NCBI GenBank assembly: GCA_016705125.1
Contig: JADIYW010000036.1
Coordinates: 276,164 to 340,163, forward strand
DNA from: Bacteroidota bacterium
GTDB taxonomy: Bacteria > Bacteroidota > Bacteroidia > Chitinophagales > JADIYW01
Length of the DNA: 64,000 bases
Direction of reading: 5' to 3'
Position 1 is the first letter of the stretch. The number at the start of each line of letters is the position of its first letter. Below, one piece after another: positions 1-8,756 of the stretch. The notes beneath the pieces were generated by a model. It did not search any database and was not told the DNA's origin. It saw only the letters and a list, made by a program, of their open reading frames with translations. The position numbers and the translations under genes are program-made.

Positions 1-507
1 GCTTTAAAGTTTGGACATGTCGTCCGCTTAAAAGGTGGAGATCCTTTTGTTTTTGGAAGAGGTTTTGAAGAATTGCTTTTTGCTACTACAAATGGCCTCG
101 AAATCGCCGTCATACCTGGAATTACAAGCGCAATTGCCGTTCCAGCTATTCAGGGAATTCCGATTACAAGTAGAGGAATAAATGAAAGTTTTTGGGTGCT
201 TACTGGCCATACTTTAAATGGAAAATTAACAGAAGACTTAAAATTAGCGGCTCAATCATCAGCAACTATTGTTATTTTGATGGGTATGACTAATTTATCC
301 AATTTTGTAAATATATTTAAAACACTAGGTAAAGAAAAACTTCCAATTGCTGTTATTCAAAATGGAACACTCGAAAATGAAAATGCCGCAATTGGAATCA
401 TTGATAATATTGAATTGTTAGTACAACAAAAACAAATTAAAAACCCTGCAATTATTGTTGTTGGCAAAGCAGTAGAATTAAGAAAGAAATTAAATAATTT
501 CTTTTAA
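1..507 (+). CDS. cobA: Uroporphyrinogen-III C-methyltransferase (SUMT), 5' end outside window
   Basis: The frame is open from the first base, so the gene begins upstream of the window. The first visible residues carry the family signature VVRLKGGDPFVFGRG, and the rest (FTNIG-type NFVNIF stretch, GKAVELR end) matches the C-terminal half of tetrapyrrole methylases. The family methylates uroporphyrinogen III twice with SAM to give precorrin-2, the entry step to siroheme. The next gene, 22 bp downstream on the same strand, encodes the following enzyme of that path, so the two are probably one operon. Only about 168 residues are visible of a usual 250 or so. Confidence 0.93.
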   Translation, partial: ALKFGHVVRLKGGDPFVFGRGFEELLFATTNGLEIAVIPGITSAIAVPAIQGIPITSRGINESFWVLTGHTLNGKLTEDLKLAAQSSATIVILMGMTNLSNFVNIFKTLGKEKLPIAVIQNGTLENENAAIGIIDNIELLVQQKQIKNPAIIVVGKAVELRKKLNNFF

Positions 508-529
508 ACAACAAAAAAAACTACATTTT

Positions 530-1105
530 ATGGCAAATGAACTCTATCCCGTATTTTTAAAGGCAAATAAGCTACAGATATTAGTTGTTGGCGGTGGCTT
601 TGTAGGTTTAGAAAAGATGTCCTTTTTGCTCAAATCAAGTCCTAAAGCAATGATAACCTTAGTTAGTTTGGAAATTCTTCCAGAATTGCAATTATTAATC
701 AATAATCACAAACAAGTAATTTTTGTTAAAAAAGCATTTGAGTCATCCGATTTATCCAACAAAGACCTTGTTATTGCTGCCACTTCTATTAAATCACTAA
801 ATGTAGAGATTCAACAATTAGCCAAGGAAAAAAGAATATTGATCAATGTAGCCGATACACCCGAATTATGTGATTTTTATCTAGGTGGCGTAGTTACAAA
901 AGGGGATTTAAAAATTGCTATTTCAACCAACGGACAATCGCCAACCCTAGCCAAACGAATAAGAGAAATGCTGGAAGAAGCTATCCCCGAAAATATTAAT
1001 GATTTATTAGAAAATTTAAATGATTTAAGAAAAACCTTAAAAGGAGATTTCGAATCAAAGGTGAGGCAACTAAATGAAATAACTAAAACCTGGAATTCTA
1101 AATAA
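530..1105 (+). CDS. Precorrin-2 dehydrogenase / siroheme synthase N-terminal type
   Basis: 191-residue cytoplasmic protein of the CysG N-terminal/Met8 family, which oxidises precorrin-2 with NAD and may insert iron to make siroheme. The N-terminus has the Rossmann motif VVGGGFVG at residues 19-26. The middle has the family stretch LINVADTPELCDFYLGG and then ISTNGQSPTLAKRIRE, which normally contacts the tetrapyrrole. It follows cobA directly, so together they supply siroheme for sulfite or nitrite reductase, neither of which lies in the window. The last 8 bp overlap the convergent Rieske gene. Confidence 0.9.
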   Translation: MANELYPVFLKANKLQILVVGGGFVGLEKMSFLLKSSPKAMITLVSLEILPELQLLINNHKQVIFVKKAFESSDLSNKDLVIAATSIKSLNVEIQQLAKEKRILINVADTPELCDFYLGGVVTKGDLKIAISTNGQSPTLAKRIREMLEEAIPENINDLLENLNDLRKTLKGDFESKVRQLNEITKTWNSK

Positions 1106-1424
1106 ATAACCAATAGTCTTCAGCCCTTTTTTCTATTTTTTGTCTTTTTAAGTGATATCCGTTATTGTCTAGGTCTTTCCCCGTTTTACAATCGAATTTA
1201 TAACCATGTTTGGGACATGAAATTACGCCTTTTAGATTACAAGTGCCCAAACTTAAAAGCGCACCACCATGAGGACAATAATTAGAAAATGCAAATAGTT
1301 CATTATCAACGATTACAACACAAATGTCTTGATCTGAAATCTTTATAGAAAGCAATTCCCTTGTCTTTAAATCCTTTATTTTTTGATTGTATTCAGAAGG
1401 AATTTTTATCCATTTCTTAAGCAT
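1098..1424 (-). CDS. Rieske [2Fe-2S] ferredoxin-like protein
   Basis: 108 residues. Cluster ligands are visible as CPH at residues 50-52 and CPKH at residues 70-73, the CxH...CxxH pattern of Rieske domains. There is no signal peptide or membrane segment, so it is a soluble small Rieske protein like NirD-type or dioxygenase ferredoxins. It starts one base from the end of gldG and is probably cotranscribed with gldAFG, although no functional tie to gliding is known. The neighbouring siroheme genes, on the other strand, make a nitrite reductase link tempting but unproven. Confidence 0.85.
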   Translation of the reverse strand: MLKKWIKIPSEYNQKIKDLKTRELLSIKISDQDICVVIVDNELFAFSNYCPHGGALLSLGTCNLKGVISCPKHGYKFDCKTGKDLDNNGYHLKRQKIEKRAEDYWLFI

Positions 1425-3133
1425 TACCGAGCATATTTAGCTTTTCTTCTACGGTTATAAATAATTCCAATTAAAAATATAAACAACAAAGGCAGTCCAA
1501 TATTAATCAGTTGCCAAAATGATTTAGCATCTTTTACACGAGCAGTATCTAATAATTTCATTTTCCCTTCTCTGTTCCTCGCTGCAATTAATCCAAAATC
1601 ATCTATCAAATATTCCATACAATTAATTAGAAACGTTTTGTTTGCAAAGGTTTCCTTTGTGTATTTATAATAACCAAGTGGTAGCGGGTTTCCATTTTGA
1701 TCCACTTCGTTTTCACAAATATCTCCATCGGATATTACAATCATTTTTGTCGGAGTTGATGTTTTTTCAATGGATTTAAATCCTTCTTGTTGCGCAATTG
1801 CTTGTAATTCAGGTGTAATCCGATATCCATAAAACGATGGAAATATTCCTTCCAAAAGTACGCCAATTGGAATATTTGAACGATTAAACATTTCTTTGGC
1901 CGGCTCTATGCTAGCACCTTCTAAATAAATTTCAAATGGCGTGGCTTGAAGTCTACTATATTGGGATGATTGAAGTAATATTGTTTTGTTTATGTTTTTA
2001 GTCCTTATGGTGTCTAAAGAGGAAGCAAATTCAATTGCAACTGGATCCAAGTTTTTTATAATTGGATGATTGTTCTGAGAAGGAATTATAGGATTAAAAA
2101 CCCACGGAAAAAATTTCGTTTGGGGTTGACCATTAAATTCCTGAACCAATGGAATCGGATTGCAGTACAAGTCTAATAATAATTCATTATTCAACCGAAC
2201 GCCATACTTGAACAATATGTCTGTTAGATTTAAATCTCTGAGAACCGATGTGATGGATCGTGCTGATTTAAAACTATCCAAATCTGCGATATTTTGATCT
2301 ATCATCCACATCACCTTTCCTCCATGCATCAAATATTGGTCTATTTTAAATTTATCTTCTTCCGAAAATCTTTGGGTTGGTTTTGCAATTACTAATATGT
2401 CAATCCCTTGTCGGAATAATGCTTGTGTGCTGATGTCAATTTTCTGCACCTGGAAATTCTGAAGCCTTAATCCATCTACAAAATCCGAAACTTGAATAAA
2501 TCCAGGACCACCCTTATCCGTAACAAATGCAACGACTGGAGGCTTTTCCTTTGCTATTTTATTTATCGAATTTGCTATTTTGTATTCCAAAAAATTTATC
2601 GAATTATCAAGACTTTGTTGTGGTCCTTGAATTTGATTTTCCAAAATTTGAATGGGTAATTCCTTTCCTTTTACTTTTACCAATGCACCTGGAAAAACTA
2701 ATTTTTCTTGAAAACCGCCTTCACTTTTTACTTGTACATTTGTGGGAAATAATCCCTTTTGGGCAAGTGTCTTTTGAAAATCTTCTTTCTTCTTTTCGTC
2801 TTTTATTTTGTCAATATTAAAAAAGTGATATTCCACTTTTCCTTTAGAAAGAATTCGGAATTCTTCTAACAAATCCTTTGTTTCATTTCTTAACTTTTTT
2901 ATGCCTGTGGGCAAATTGTTGCCTTCCAGGTAAACCTCAACAAACACTGGGTCTTTTAAGTTTTTCAAGAGCAATTTTGTGTTGCCTGTTAAAGTATATT
3001 TTTTTTCTGATGTTAAATCAAATCGAAAATGTAAAACATTAGAAATATAATTAATCGCTACCACGATTAGAAGTGTCCAAAACAATCTTTTGATTGAATT
3101 TAACTTATTTATATGCAGACTCTTTTTTACCAT
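1424..3133 (-). CDS. gldG: Gliding-motility ABC transporter substrate-binding-like protein GldG
   Basis: 569 residues. There is an N-terminal membrane segment (about residues 15-32), a large extracytoplasmic region of the ABC-type uncharacterised transport/IftB-like family (LTSEKKYTLTGNTK, then VYLEGNNLPTGIKKLRNET), and a C-terminal membrane segment followed by RRRKAK. This is the GldG architecture. In Flavobacterium johnsoniae GldA, GldF and GldG form an ABC transporter linked to gliding. It overlaps gldF by 7 bp and ends next to the Rieske gene. The family assignment rests on order and domain layout and is strong. Confidence 0.9.
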   Translation of the reverse strand: MVKKSLHINKLNSIKRLFWTLLIVVAINYISNVLHFRFDLTSEKKYTLTGNTKLLLKNLKDPVFVEVYLEGNNLPTGIKKLRNETKDLLEEFRILSKGKVEYHFFNIDKIKDEKKKEDFQKTLAQKGLFPTNVQVKSEGGFQEKLVFPGALVKVKGKELPIQILENQIQGPQQSLDNSINFLEYKIANSINKIAKEKPPVVAFVTDKGGPGFIQVSDFVDGLRLQNFQVQKIDISTQALFRQGIDILVIAKPTQRFSEEDKFKIDQYLMHGGKVMWMIDQNIADLDSFKSARSITSVLRDLNLTDILFKYGVRLNNELLLDLYCNPIPLVQEFNGQPQTKFFPWVFNPIIPSQNNHPIIKNLDPVAIEFASSLDTIRTKNINKTILLQSSQYSRLQATPFEIYLEGASIEPAKEMFNRSNIPIGVLLEGIFPSFYGYRITPELQAIAQQEGFKSIEKTSTPTKMIVISDGDICENEVDQNGNPLPLGYYKYTKETFANKTFLINCMEYLIDDFGLIAARNREGKMKLLDTARVKDAKSFWQLINIGLPLLFIFLIGIIYNRRRKAKYAR

Positions 3134-3855
3134 TTTCTGCTTTCTAATACGGTATTGGTAGAAATAATAAAAAAGCCAATTACGGTAATGAAATAAACCA
3201 AATCTCTAGTATCTATAACGCCTCTGCTAATTGATTCATAATGATCGCCTATTCCAATTGATTGAATAAAATAATCTATGCTGCTATTTAAAAATGGCAA
3301 TTGACTTAATTGAAAAAAAGCGTCATAAAGGACATAACACAAAAAAACACCTAATAGAAAGGCAGTAATTTGGTTATTCGTTAGCGATGAAGCAAATATG
3401 CCAATAGCTACAAAAATAGCCCCTAGTAAAAACAAACCTAAATACGATCCTATTGTGGCACCTAAATCTATTGTTGCGCCTTTTAAACTCAAACTTTTTA
3501 CACAAAAAAAGTATATAATAGTTGGTAACCAAGTAATTAACCACAAAAATAAAGAAGCAAAATATTTGCCTAAAATAATTTTATAATCAGAAATGGGTTT
3601 CGTTGCCAACAATTCAAATGTGCCACTTTTAAATTCATCGGAAAAGGTACGCATCGTAATTGCAGGGATTAGAAAAACTAAAACCCATGGAGCCGTTGCA
3701 AAAAATGGGTCTAAGGAAGCATATAAGCCTTCAAATATATTGCCTGGAAAAACCCATAAGTTTAGTCCCAAAAAAAGAAAAAACACGCCCATGCTCATGT
3801 ATCCAATCAAAGAGCTGAAAAATCCATTTATTTCTTTTTTAAATATACTTATCAT
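3127..3855 (-). CDS. gldF: Gliding-motility ABC transporter permease GldF
   Basis: 242 residues with six hydrophobic segments, of the ABC-2 permease type. The N-terminus reads MISIFKKEINGFFSSLIGYM, typical of GldF, and the segment TMRTFSDEFKSGTFELLATKP (residues about 67-87) is the conserved cytoplasmic loop of ABC-2 permeases that couples to the ATPase. It overlaps gldA by 4 bp upstream and gldG by 7 bp downstream, so the three genes are translationally linked. It should sit in the inner membrane with GldA on its cytoplasmic face. Confidence 0.92.
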   Translation of the reverse strand: MISIFKKEINGFFSSLIGYMSMGVFFLFLGLNLWVFPGNIFEGLYASLDPFFATAPWVLVFLIPAITMRTFSDEFKSGTFELLATKPISDYKIILGKYFASLFLWLITWLPTIIYFFCVKSLSLKGATIDLGATIGSYLGLFLLGAIFVAIGIFASSLTNNQITAFLLGVFLCYVLYDAFFQLSQLPFLNSSIDYFIQSIGIGDHYESISRGVIDTRDLVYFITVIGFFIISTNTVLESRKW

Positions 3856-4766
3856 AATTTATTAGTAAAGTTGAAAAAAGCGTCTTCCAATGACTTTTCA
3901 TTCTCTTTCATTAAGATAATTGCATTTTTATTTTCGCTGGCCAATGCAGATAATTGTGCCCTAATTTTCAAACTATCATTGCCAAATACCCTATAGTAAT
4001 TGGGTTGCAGCTTATTTATTTTGGTAATGCTTTCAATTTTTTCTATTTCTAATTGCTCAATTGGTTCCAAAAACTGAACCTCTATTTCTACCAAACTATC
4101 TCTTTTATGAATTAAAGCATCAATGGAGTCGTCAGCAACAATCTTTCCTTTATTAATAATGATCGCTCTACTGCATACCGCTTGAACTTCTTGCATTATA
4201 TGTGTAGAAAAAATAATCGTTTTCTCTTTACCTAATTCCTTAATCAACTGTCTTATGTCAACCAGCTGATTTGGATCCAATCCAGATGTTGGCTCATCTA
4301 AAATCAAAATTTTAGGGTCATTTATTAATGCTTGAGCCAATCCTATTCTTTGTTTATACCCTTTTGATAATGAGCCTATTATTTTGTTCTTTTCTGCTGA
4401 AATACCTAAAATATCAATAAGATGATCTATTTTTTTCGTCAAATTCTCTTTTATCCCAAAGGCTTGACCAGCAAAATGTAAATATTCCTTTACATACATA
4501 TCCAAATATAAAGGATTGTTTTCGGGTAAATAACCAATTAATTTTCTTACCTCCAAACTATTGGATTGGATGTCATAACCATTTACAGTAGCAGTGCCTG
4601 AAGTAGAAGGAATAAAACAACTCAATATTTTCATAGTCGTTGATTTTCCTGCACCATTTGGCCCCAAAAAGCCCAATACCTCTCCTGATTTTACTGAAAA
4701 TGAAATAGAATTAATGGCTTTTTGTTCGCCATATATTTTTGTTAATCCATTTACCTCCACCGACAT
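3852..4766 (-). CDS. gldA: Gliding-motility ABC transporter ATP-binding protein GldA
   Basis: 304 residues. Walker A GPNGAGKST is near residue 35-43, the signature LSKGYKQRIG near 135, Walker B LILDEP near 155 and the switch STH near 190. The C-terminal extension of about 80 residues is that of GldA/CcmA-type subunits. It is the first gene of a compact gldA-gldF-gldG operon. A TATATTTG box ends only 4 nt before the ATG, suggesting a very short or absent 5' leader. In F. johnsoniae gldA lies away from gldFG; here all three are contiguous. Confidence 0.93.
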   Translation of the reverse strand: MSVEVNGLTKIYGEQKAINSISFSVKSGEVLGFLGPNGAGKSTTMKILSCFIPSTSGTATVNGYDIQSNSLEVRKLIGYLPENNPLYLDMYVKEYLHFAGQAFGIKENLTKKIDHLIDILGISAEKNKIIGSLSKGYKQRIGLAQALINDPKILILDEPTSGLDPNQLVDIRQLIKELGKEKTIIFSTHIMQEVQAVCSRAIIINKGKIVADDSIDALIHKRDSLVEIEVQFLEPIEQLEIEKIESITKINKLQPNYYRVFGNDSLKIRAQLSALASENKNAIILMKENEKSLEDAFFNFTNKL

Positions 4767-4770
4767 GGTA

Positions 4771-4778
4771 CAAATATA
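4771..4778 (-). promoter_or_regulatory. Bacteroidota -7 promoter box before gldA
   Basis: Reads TATATTTG on the minus strand, an exact TAnnTTTG match. It ends 4 nt before the gldA start codon, so transcription would begin at or just before the A of ATG. No convincing TTG (-33) element lies at the usual 17-23 nt spacing. Confidence 0.55.
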
Positions 4779-5005
4779 GACATTACAGCAAGAAAAATAA
4801 AATGCTTTTTAGCTTTACTTTTTTATAATTAACCATTATTAATACTATTGCTAACCTATTTTAGATCAAATTAAATATTTTTGTAATCCACTAATTGTTT
4901 AAACAAAAATAATTAAACCTTATTTTGAAGTTATAATTTTGTGATGCATTTAAATCCTGAAAAATTGGAATGGTAATTGTTTCAATAGGAATGTGTTTTT
5001 AAGAA

Positions 5006-6469
5006 ATGATATTAGGTAAGAAAAATATTTTTTTAATATTAGTTTGTTTTTTTAGTGCAAATTTTGCTTTTAGTCAAGAGCAAATTGGATTAAAAATGTC
5101 CAACTATGGAGGAGTAAATTCTATTGGAATTAATCCCGCTTGGAGTGCAAATGGTCCATATAAGTGGGATTTAAACATAGTGTCATTAGGTGCATTTTTC
5201 GACAATGATTATTTGTTTGTTCAAAAAGGGTCGCTTCTTAAGTTTCTATTAAAAAGCAATTCGATAATTCCAAATCCTGCTATAAAAAAACCGAAAGGAA
5301 ATATTGAAAAACCAGTATTTTATAATTATGAAGATCGTTATAAAACCTACGATTTGTACCAAAACCTCACATTACTTGGCCCTGCCTTTATGTATAATTT
5401 CCCTAATCACTCTGTTGGTATTTCTTATAACATTAAAGAGGTATTTTACCTACACGAAATTGCAAAAGACTTCGGGTATTATTATTTTTCCGATTCCGCA
5501 ACCACACAAATGGTTACAGGGCCCTTACGAACTGGAGTTATGACTTGGGGTGAATTAGGCTTTAATTATGCTGGAGTTGTAATGAATAATGGTTTGCAAG
5601 AGCTTACAGTAGGCTTAACTGCTAAATATTTAATGGGATTTGATGCAGTGGTAGGCAAAAGCAATGAAGAATCTGTAATTGTGAAAATTGATGAAGGTGT
5701 AAAATTGGCATCTGGAAATGTTGATTTAAATTATGCAACCAATTATGCCTACGATTACGAGGCCGAAGACTGGAAGTATAAATTAAATAGAAATGGGAAT
5801 GGCTTCGGTTTGGATTTTGGTATTGCTTATACTAATAAATTAACAACAGTGGATCAGCCGCATAAATTTAAAATTGGCGTTTCGATACTAGATGTGGGAC
5901 GAATTAAATATTTTAAAAATGCAACTACAACCAAATATGTACGAAATGATACGGTAACTTTTATGAACGACGACTTTAAAGAAGTGCGTGACATTGATTT
6001 ATTTATTGACAAAGTAGGTCAAATTGCATATGGCGATAGCAATGCATTAAGGACTGGAACAACATTTACATCGTGGTTACCAACTGCTTTGAGCGTTCAA
6101 GCAGATTTTGCAGTAAGAGAAAATGTCTATATTTCAGCTTTTGGAATGATGCGAATGCCACGAAAGGGCTTAGGAGTAGATAGAGAAAACATTATTGCAG
6201 TAACCCCAAGATACGAAAAAAGAAAATGGGAAGTGGGTGTGCCAATTGTTTTATACGATTTTAAAAGACCGCGGATGGGTGCCTATGCAAGGCTTTGGAA
6301 TGTAACTATAGGTACCGATAATTTTTTAAGTTGGTTTATACCAGTGCCTAAGTGGTCAGGAACCGATTTTTATATCGGATTTAAAGTAAACCCAAAAGAA
6401 GAAATTGATTATTTGCGTTCCAAAAAAAGAGGAAAAGCGCCTAAAAACTTCCGCTGTCCGAAGTTTTAA
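5006..6469 (+). CDS. DUF5723-like outer membrane beta-barrel protein
   Basis: 487 residues. A signal peptide is clear: charged MILGKKN, a hydrophobic run and cleavage after FAFSQ (residue about 23). The mature protein has many alternating aromatic/hydrophobic strands, and an N-terminal GVNSIGINPAWSANGPYKWD segment like those of Bacteroidota DUF5723 proteins and PorV/PorP-like barrels. No catalytic motif is seen. The role is unknown: it may be a structural or T9SS-associated outer membrane protein. It is a single gene between gldA (divergent) and an MsbA-like gene (convergent). A TAATTTTG box sits at 4934-4941, but without a good -33 partner. Confidence 0.65.
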   Translation: MILGKKNIFLILVCFFSANFAFSQEQIGLKMSNYGGVNSIGINPAWSANGPYKWDLNIVSLGAFFDNDYLFVQKGSLLKFLLKSNSIIPNPAIKKPKGNIEKPVFYNYEDRYKTYDLYQNLTLLGPAFMYNFPNHSVGISYNIKEVFYLHEIAKDFGYYYFSDSATTQMVTGPLRTGVMTWGELGFNYAGVVMNNGLQELTVGLTAKYLMGFDAVVGKSNEESVIVKIDEGVKLASGNVDLNYATNYAYDYEAEDWKYKLNRNGNGFGLDFGIAYTNKLTTVDQPHKFKIGVSILDVGRIKYFKNATTTKYVRNDTVTFMNDDFKEVRDIDLFIDKVGQIAYGDSNALRTGTTFTSWLPTALSVQADFAVRENVYISAFGMMRMPRKGLGVDRENIIAVTPRYEKRKWEVGVPIVLYDFKRPRMGAYARLWNVTIGTDNFLSWFIPVPKWSGTDFYIGFKVNPKEEIDYLRSKKRGKAPKNFRCPKF

Positions 6470-6490
6470 AATCTGTTGCAATCGTATATA

Positions 6491-8320
6491 TTATTGCGAT
6501 TCCAAGTTTAATTTTGCATATTCACCATCCAGACTTAAAAGTTCTAAGTGATTGCCAACCTCAACAATTCTTCCTTCTTTTAAAACAACAATTTTGTCAG
6601 CATGTAGAATAGTTGAAAGTCGGTGAGCAATAATAATACAAGTTCTATTTTTACTTATGTTTTGAATGGCATCTTGAACATATTTTTCAGAAATTGAGTC
6701 CAGATTTGAAGTGGCCTCATCTAAAATTAATATTTCAGGGTTTTTTATAAGCGCCCTAGCTATAGTGATTCTTTGTTGTTCACCACCACTCAATTTCATT
6801 CCTCTATTTCCAATGGTTTCATTTATCCCATTAGGAAGTTCTTTTACAAAATCCCAAGCATTTGCTGCCTTTAAAGCACTTTCAATTTCCAAATCACTAG
6901 CATCCAATTTTCCAACTAAAAGGTTGTTTTTAATTGTATCGTGAAACAAAATTGGCTCTTGAGTAACTAATCCAAACAACTGACGATAGCCCGATTTTGA
7001 AAATCTATTTATGGAAACGCCATCTAATAATATTTGTCCCTTATTTATTTCAAAAAATCCACATAATAATCCAATTAGAGAAGTTTTACCAGATCCCGAG
7101 CCACCAACAAAAGCAATGGTTTCTCCTTTTTTTATTTGAAGGTTTATTTCTTCCAAAATCATCCGATCATTATAGCCAAATGAAACATTATTTAGATTAA
7201 TAGATTCTTTTAAATCGTTGACTTTATTGCCATTTTCAGCTAATGACGATTCTTCTTTTTCTTCCAATAATTCTTTTACCCTATCAAAAGATGCCATTCC
7301 TTTTTGATAAAAATAAAAAGCATTGGAAAACGCTTTTGCAGGCGAAATAATTTGAGTAAAAATAACGATAAAAGCAATGAAAACTTCTGGCTTTAATCCA
7401 ATTTGATTACCCAAAACCATTTTTCCGCCAAACCACAATAATGCAACAACAACAAATACACCTAAAAATTCAGATAATGGTGAAGACAAATCTCTTTTCC
7501 TGATTATACTAGTATTTATCGATTTATTCTCAAGATTAAAGGTTTCAAATTTTTTGATAATATGGTTCTCCGCATTAAATATTTTAAAAACTTTTGCCCC
7601 TGCTATTGTTTCCTCAATCAAACTGACCAACTTGCTTAGCCTTTCCTGGGATTGTGTCGATTGCTTCTTTAGAGTTTTAGATATTCCTCCAATAATAATA
7701 GCCGAAAAGGGCAATAAAATAAAAACAAATAAAGTTAGTTTTGGGCTTATTACAATCATGGTAACTAAAGTAGCAACAATATTAACTGGCTCCTTAAATA
7801 TCACTTCCAAAAAATGCAATATTCCAAACTCTATTTCTTGTACATCGTTGGTAACTCTACTTATAATATCGCCTTTCTTTGTTTCGGTAAAATAAGAAAT
7901 GGGTAGCTTTAAAATTTTCTGATGCAAATCTTTTCTTATTTCCATAATTACACCCGTTCGCATAGGGGCTAAAGCATGTATAGCAAGGTATCGGAACAAA
8001 TTTTTTATAAAAAAAATACTCAATACTAAAAGACAAATAAATTCCAAACCAGCCATACTTCCATGCTCCTCAATTTGTCGTTTTATAAGCGAATCAAAAT
8101 AGTATTTAACGAATTCTCCAAATTGATAAAATCCTTTAAATTCAACGATTTGAACAGGTTCATCTGATTTTGAAATGCCAAAAAGTATTCTTAAAAAAGG
8201 AATAGTCATAAGTAGGGAAAACAAGGAAAAAACAGATGAAATTAGGTTAAAAGCCAAATTTAATAAGGCGTTTTTCCAGTACTTTTTGAGATAATTTTTT
8301 AAAGAAATTGATTTTTCCAT
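6491..8320 (-). CDS. MsbA-like ABC exporter (fused permease and ATPase)
   Basis: 609 residues from the ATG at 8320 (MEKSISLKNYL); a TTG five codons upstream is possible but less likely. Six transmembrane segments fill the first 330 residues (ABC type 1 exporter fold). The ATPase domain has Walker A GGSGSGKTS, signature LSGGEQQRI, Walker B LILDEAT and H-loop AHRLST. Relatives flip lipid A precursors or export peptides and lipids across the inner membrane. Single-gene half-transporters of this kind act as homodimers. MsbA itself is likely but cannot be separated from other lipid exporters by sequence reading alone. Confidence 0.85.
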   Translation of the reverse strand: MEKSISLKNYLKKYWKNALLNLAFNLISSVFSLFSLLMTIPFLRILFGISKSDEPVQIVEFKGFYQFGEFVKYYFDSLIKRQIEEHGSMAGLEFICLLVLSIFFIKNLFRYLAIHALAPMRTGVIMEIRKDLHQKILKLPISYFTETKKGDIISRVTNDVQEIEFGILHFLEVIFKEPVNIVATLVTMIVISPKLTLFVFILLPFSAIIIGGISKTLKKQSTQSQERLSKLVSLIEETIAGAKVFKIFNAENHIIKKFETFNLENKSINTSIIRKRDLSSPLSEFLGVFVVVALLWFGGKMVLGNQIGLKPEVFIAFIVIFTQIISPAKAFSNAFYFYQKGMASFDRVKELLEEKEESSLAENGNKVNDLKESINLNNVSFGYNDRMILEEINLQIKKGETIAFVGGSGSGKTSLIGLLCGFFEINKGQILLDGVSINRFSKSGYRQLFGLVTQEPILFHDTIKNNLLVGKLDASDLEIESALKAANAWDFVKELPNGINETIGNRGMKLSGGEQQRITIARALIKNPEILILDEATSNLDSISEKYVQDAIQNISKNRTCIIIAHRLSTILHADKIVVLKEGRIVEVGNHLELLSLDGEYAKLNLESQ

Positions 8321-8387
8321 GTCGAAATTCAACAAATTTACCCTTTTTAGCTGTTCTAAACCTATCTTTACAGTGAAATTCTTAGAA

Positions 8388-8756
8388 ATGGAAACAATTA
8401 AGCAAAAACAAATGGGAAAATTAATCCAAATTTCCCTTAGTGAAATATTTGGAAACGAAGGGCGCGAAATACTTGAAGGTTCCTTAGTAACGGTTACTCA
8501 TGTTGTAATGACGCCAGATTTGGCGCTTGCCAGGGGATATCTTAGTATTTACAATACGCCAGACCCGAAAAAAATTCTCGACTTCATCACCATTAATAAA
8601 AAGGCAATAAGAGGTATTTTAGGAAAGAAAATAAAAAATAAAGTGCGTCATATTCCCAATTTAGATTTTTATATTGACGATACACTGGATGAAGTCTTTA
8701 AATTAGAACAAATTTTTAAAGAAATTCACGAAAAAGAAAATAAAAAACTGGAATGA
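8388..8756 (+). CDS. rbfA: 30S ribosome-binding factor RbfA
   Basis: 122 residues from the ATG at 8388. The frame is open further upstream, but only from here does the protein match RbfA (METIKQKQMGKLIQISLSEIF). The KH-like fold is recognisable through VTVTHVVMTPDLALARGYLSIY and the end LDFYIDDTLDEVFKLEQIF. RbfA binds the 30S subunit and supports 16S rRNA maturation, especially in the cold. The stop codon overlaps the start of the next gene by 4 bp. Choosing this start leaves about 67 bp between it and the divergent MsbA-like gene. Confidence 0.92.
   Translation: METIKQKQMGKLIQISLSEIFGNEGREILEGSLVTVTHVVMTPDLALARGYLSIYNTPDPKKILDFITINKKAIRGILGKKIKNKVRHIPNLDFYIDDTLDEVFKLEQIFKEIHEKENKKLE

Noticed and set aside
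6471..6505. Inverted repeat AATCG/CGATT between the convergent genes ending at 6469 and 6491 as a terminator
   Set aside because: The stem is only 5 bp and no T tract follows.
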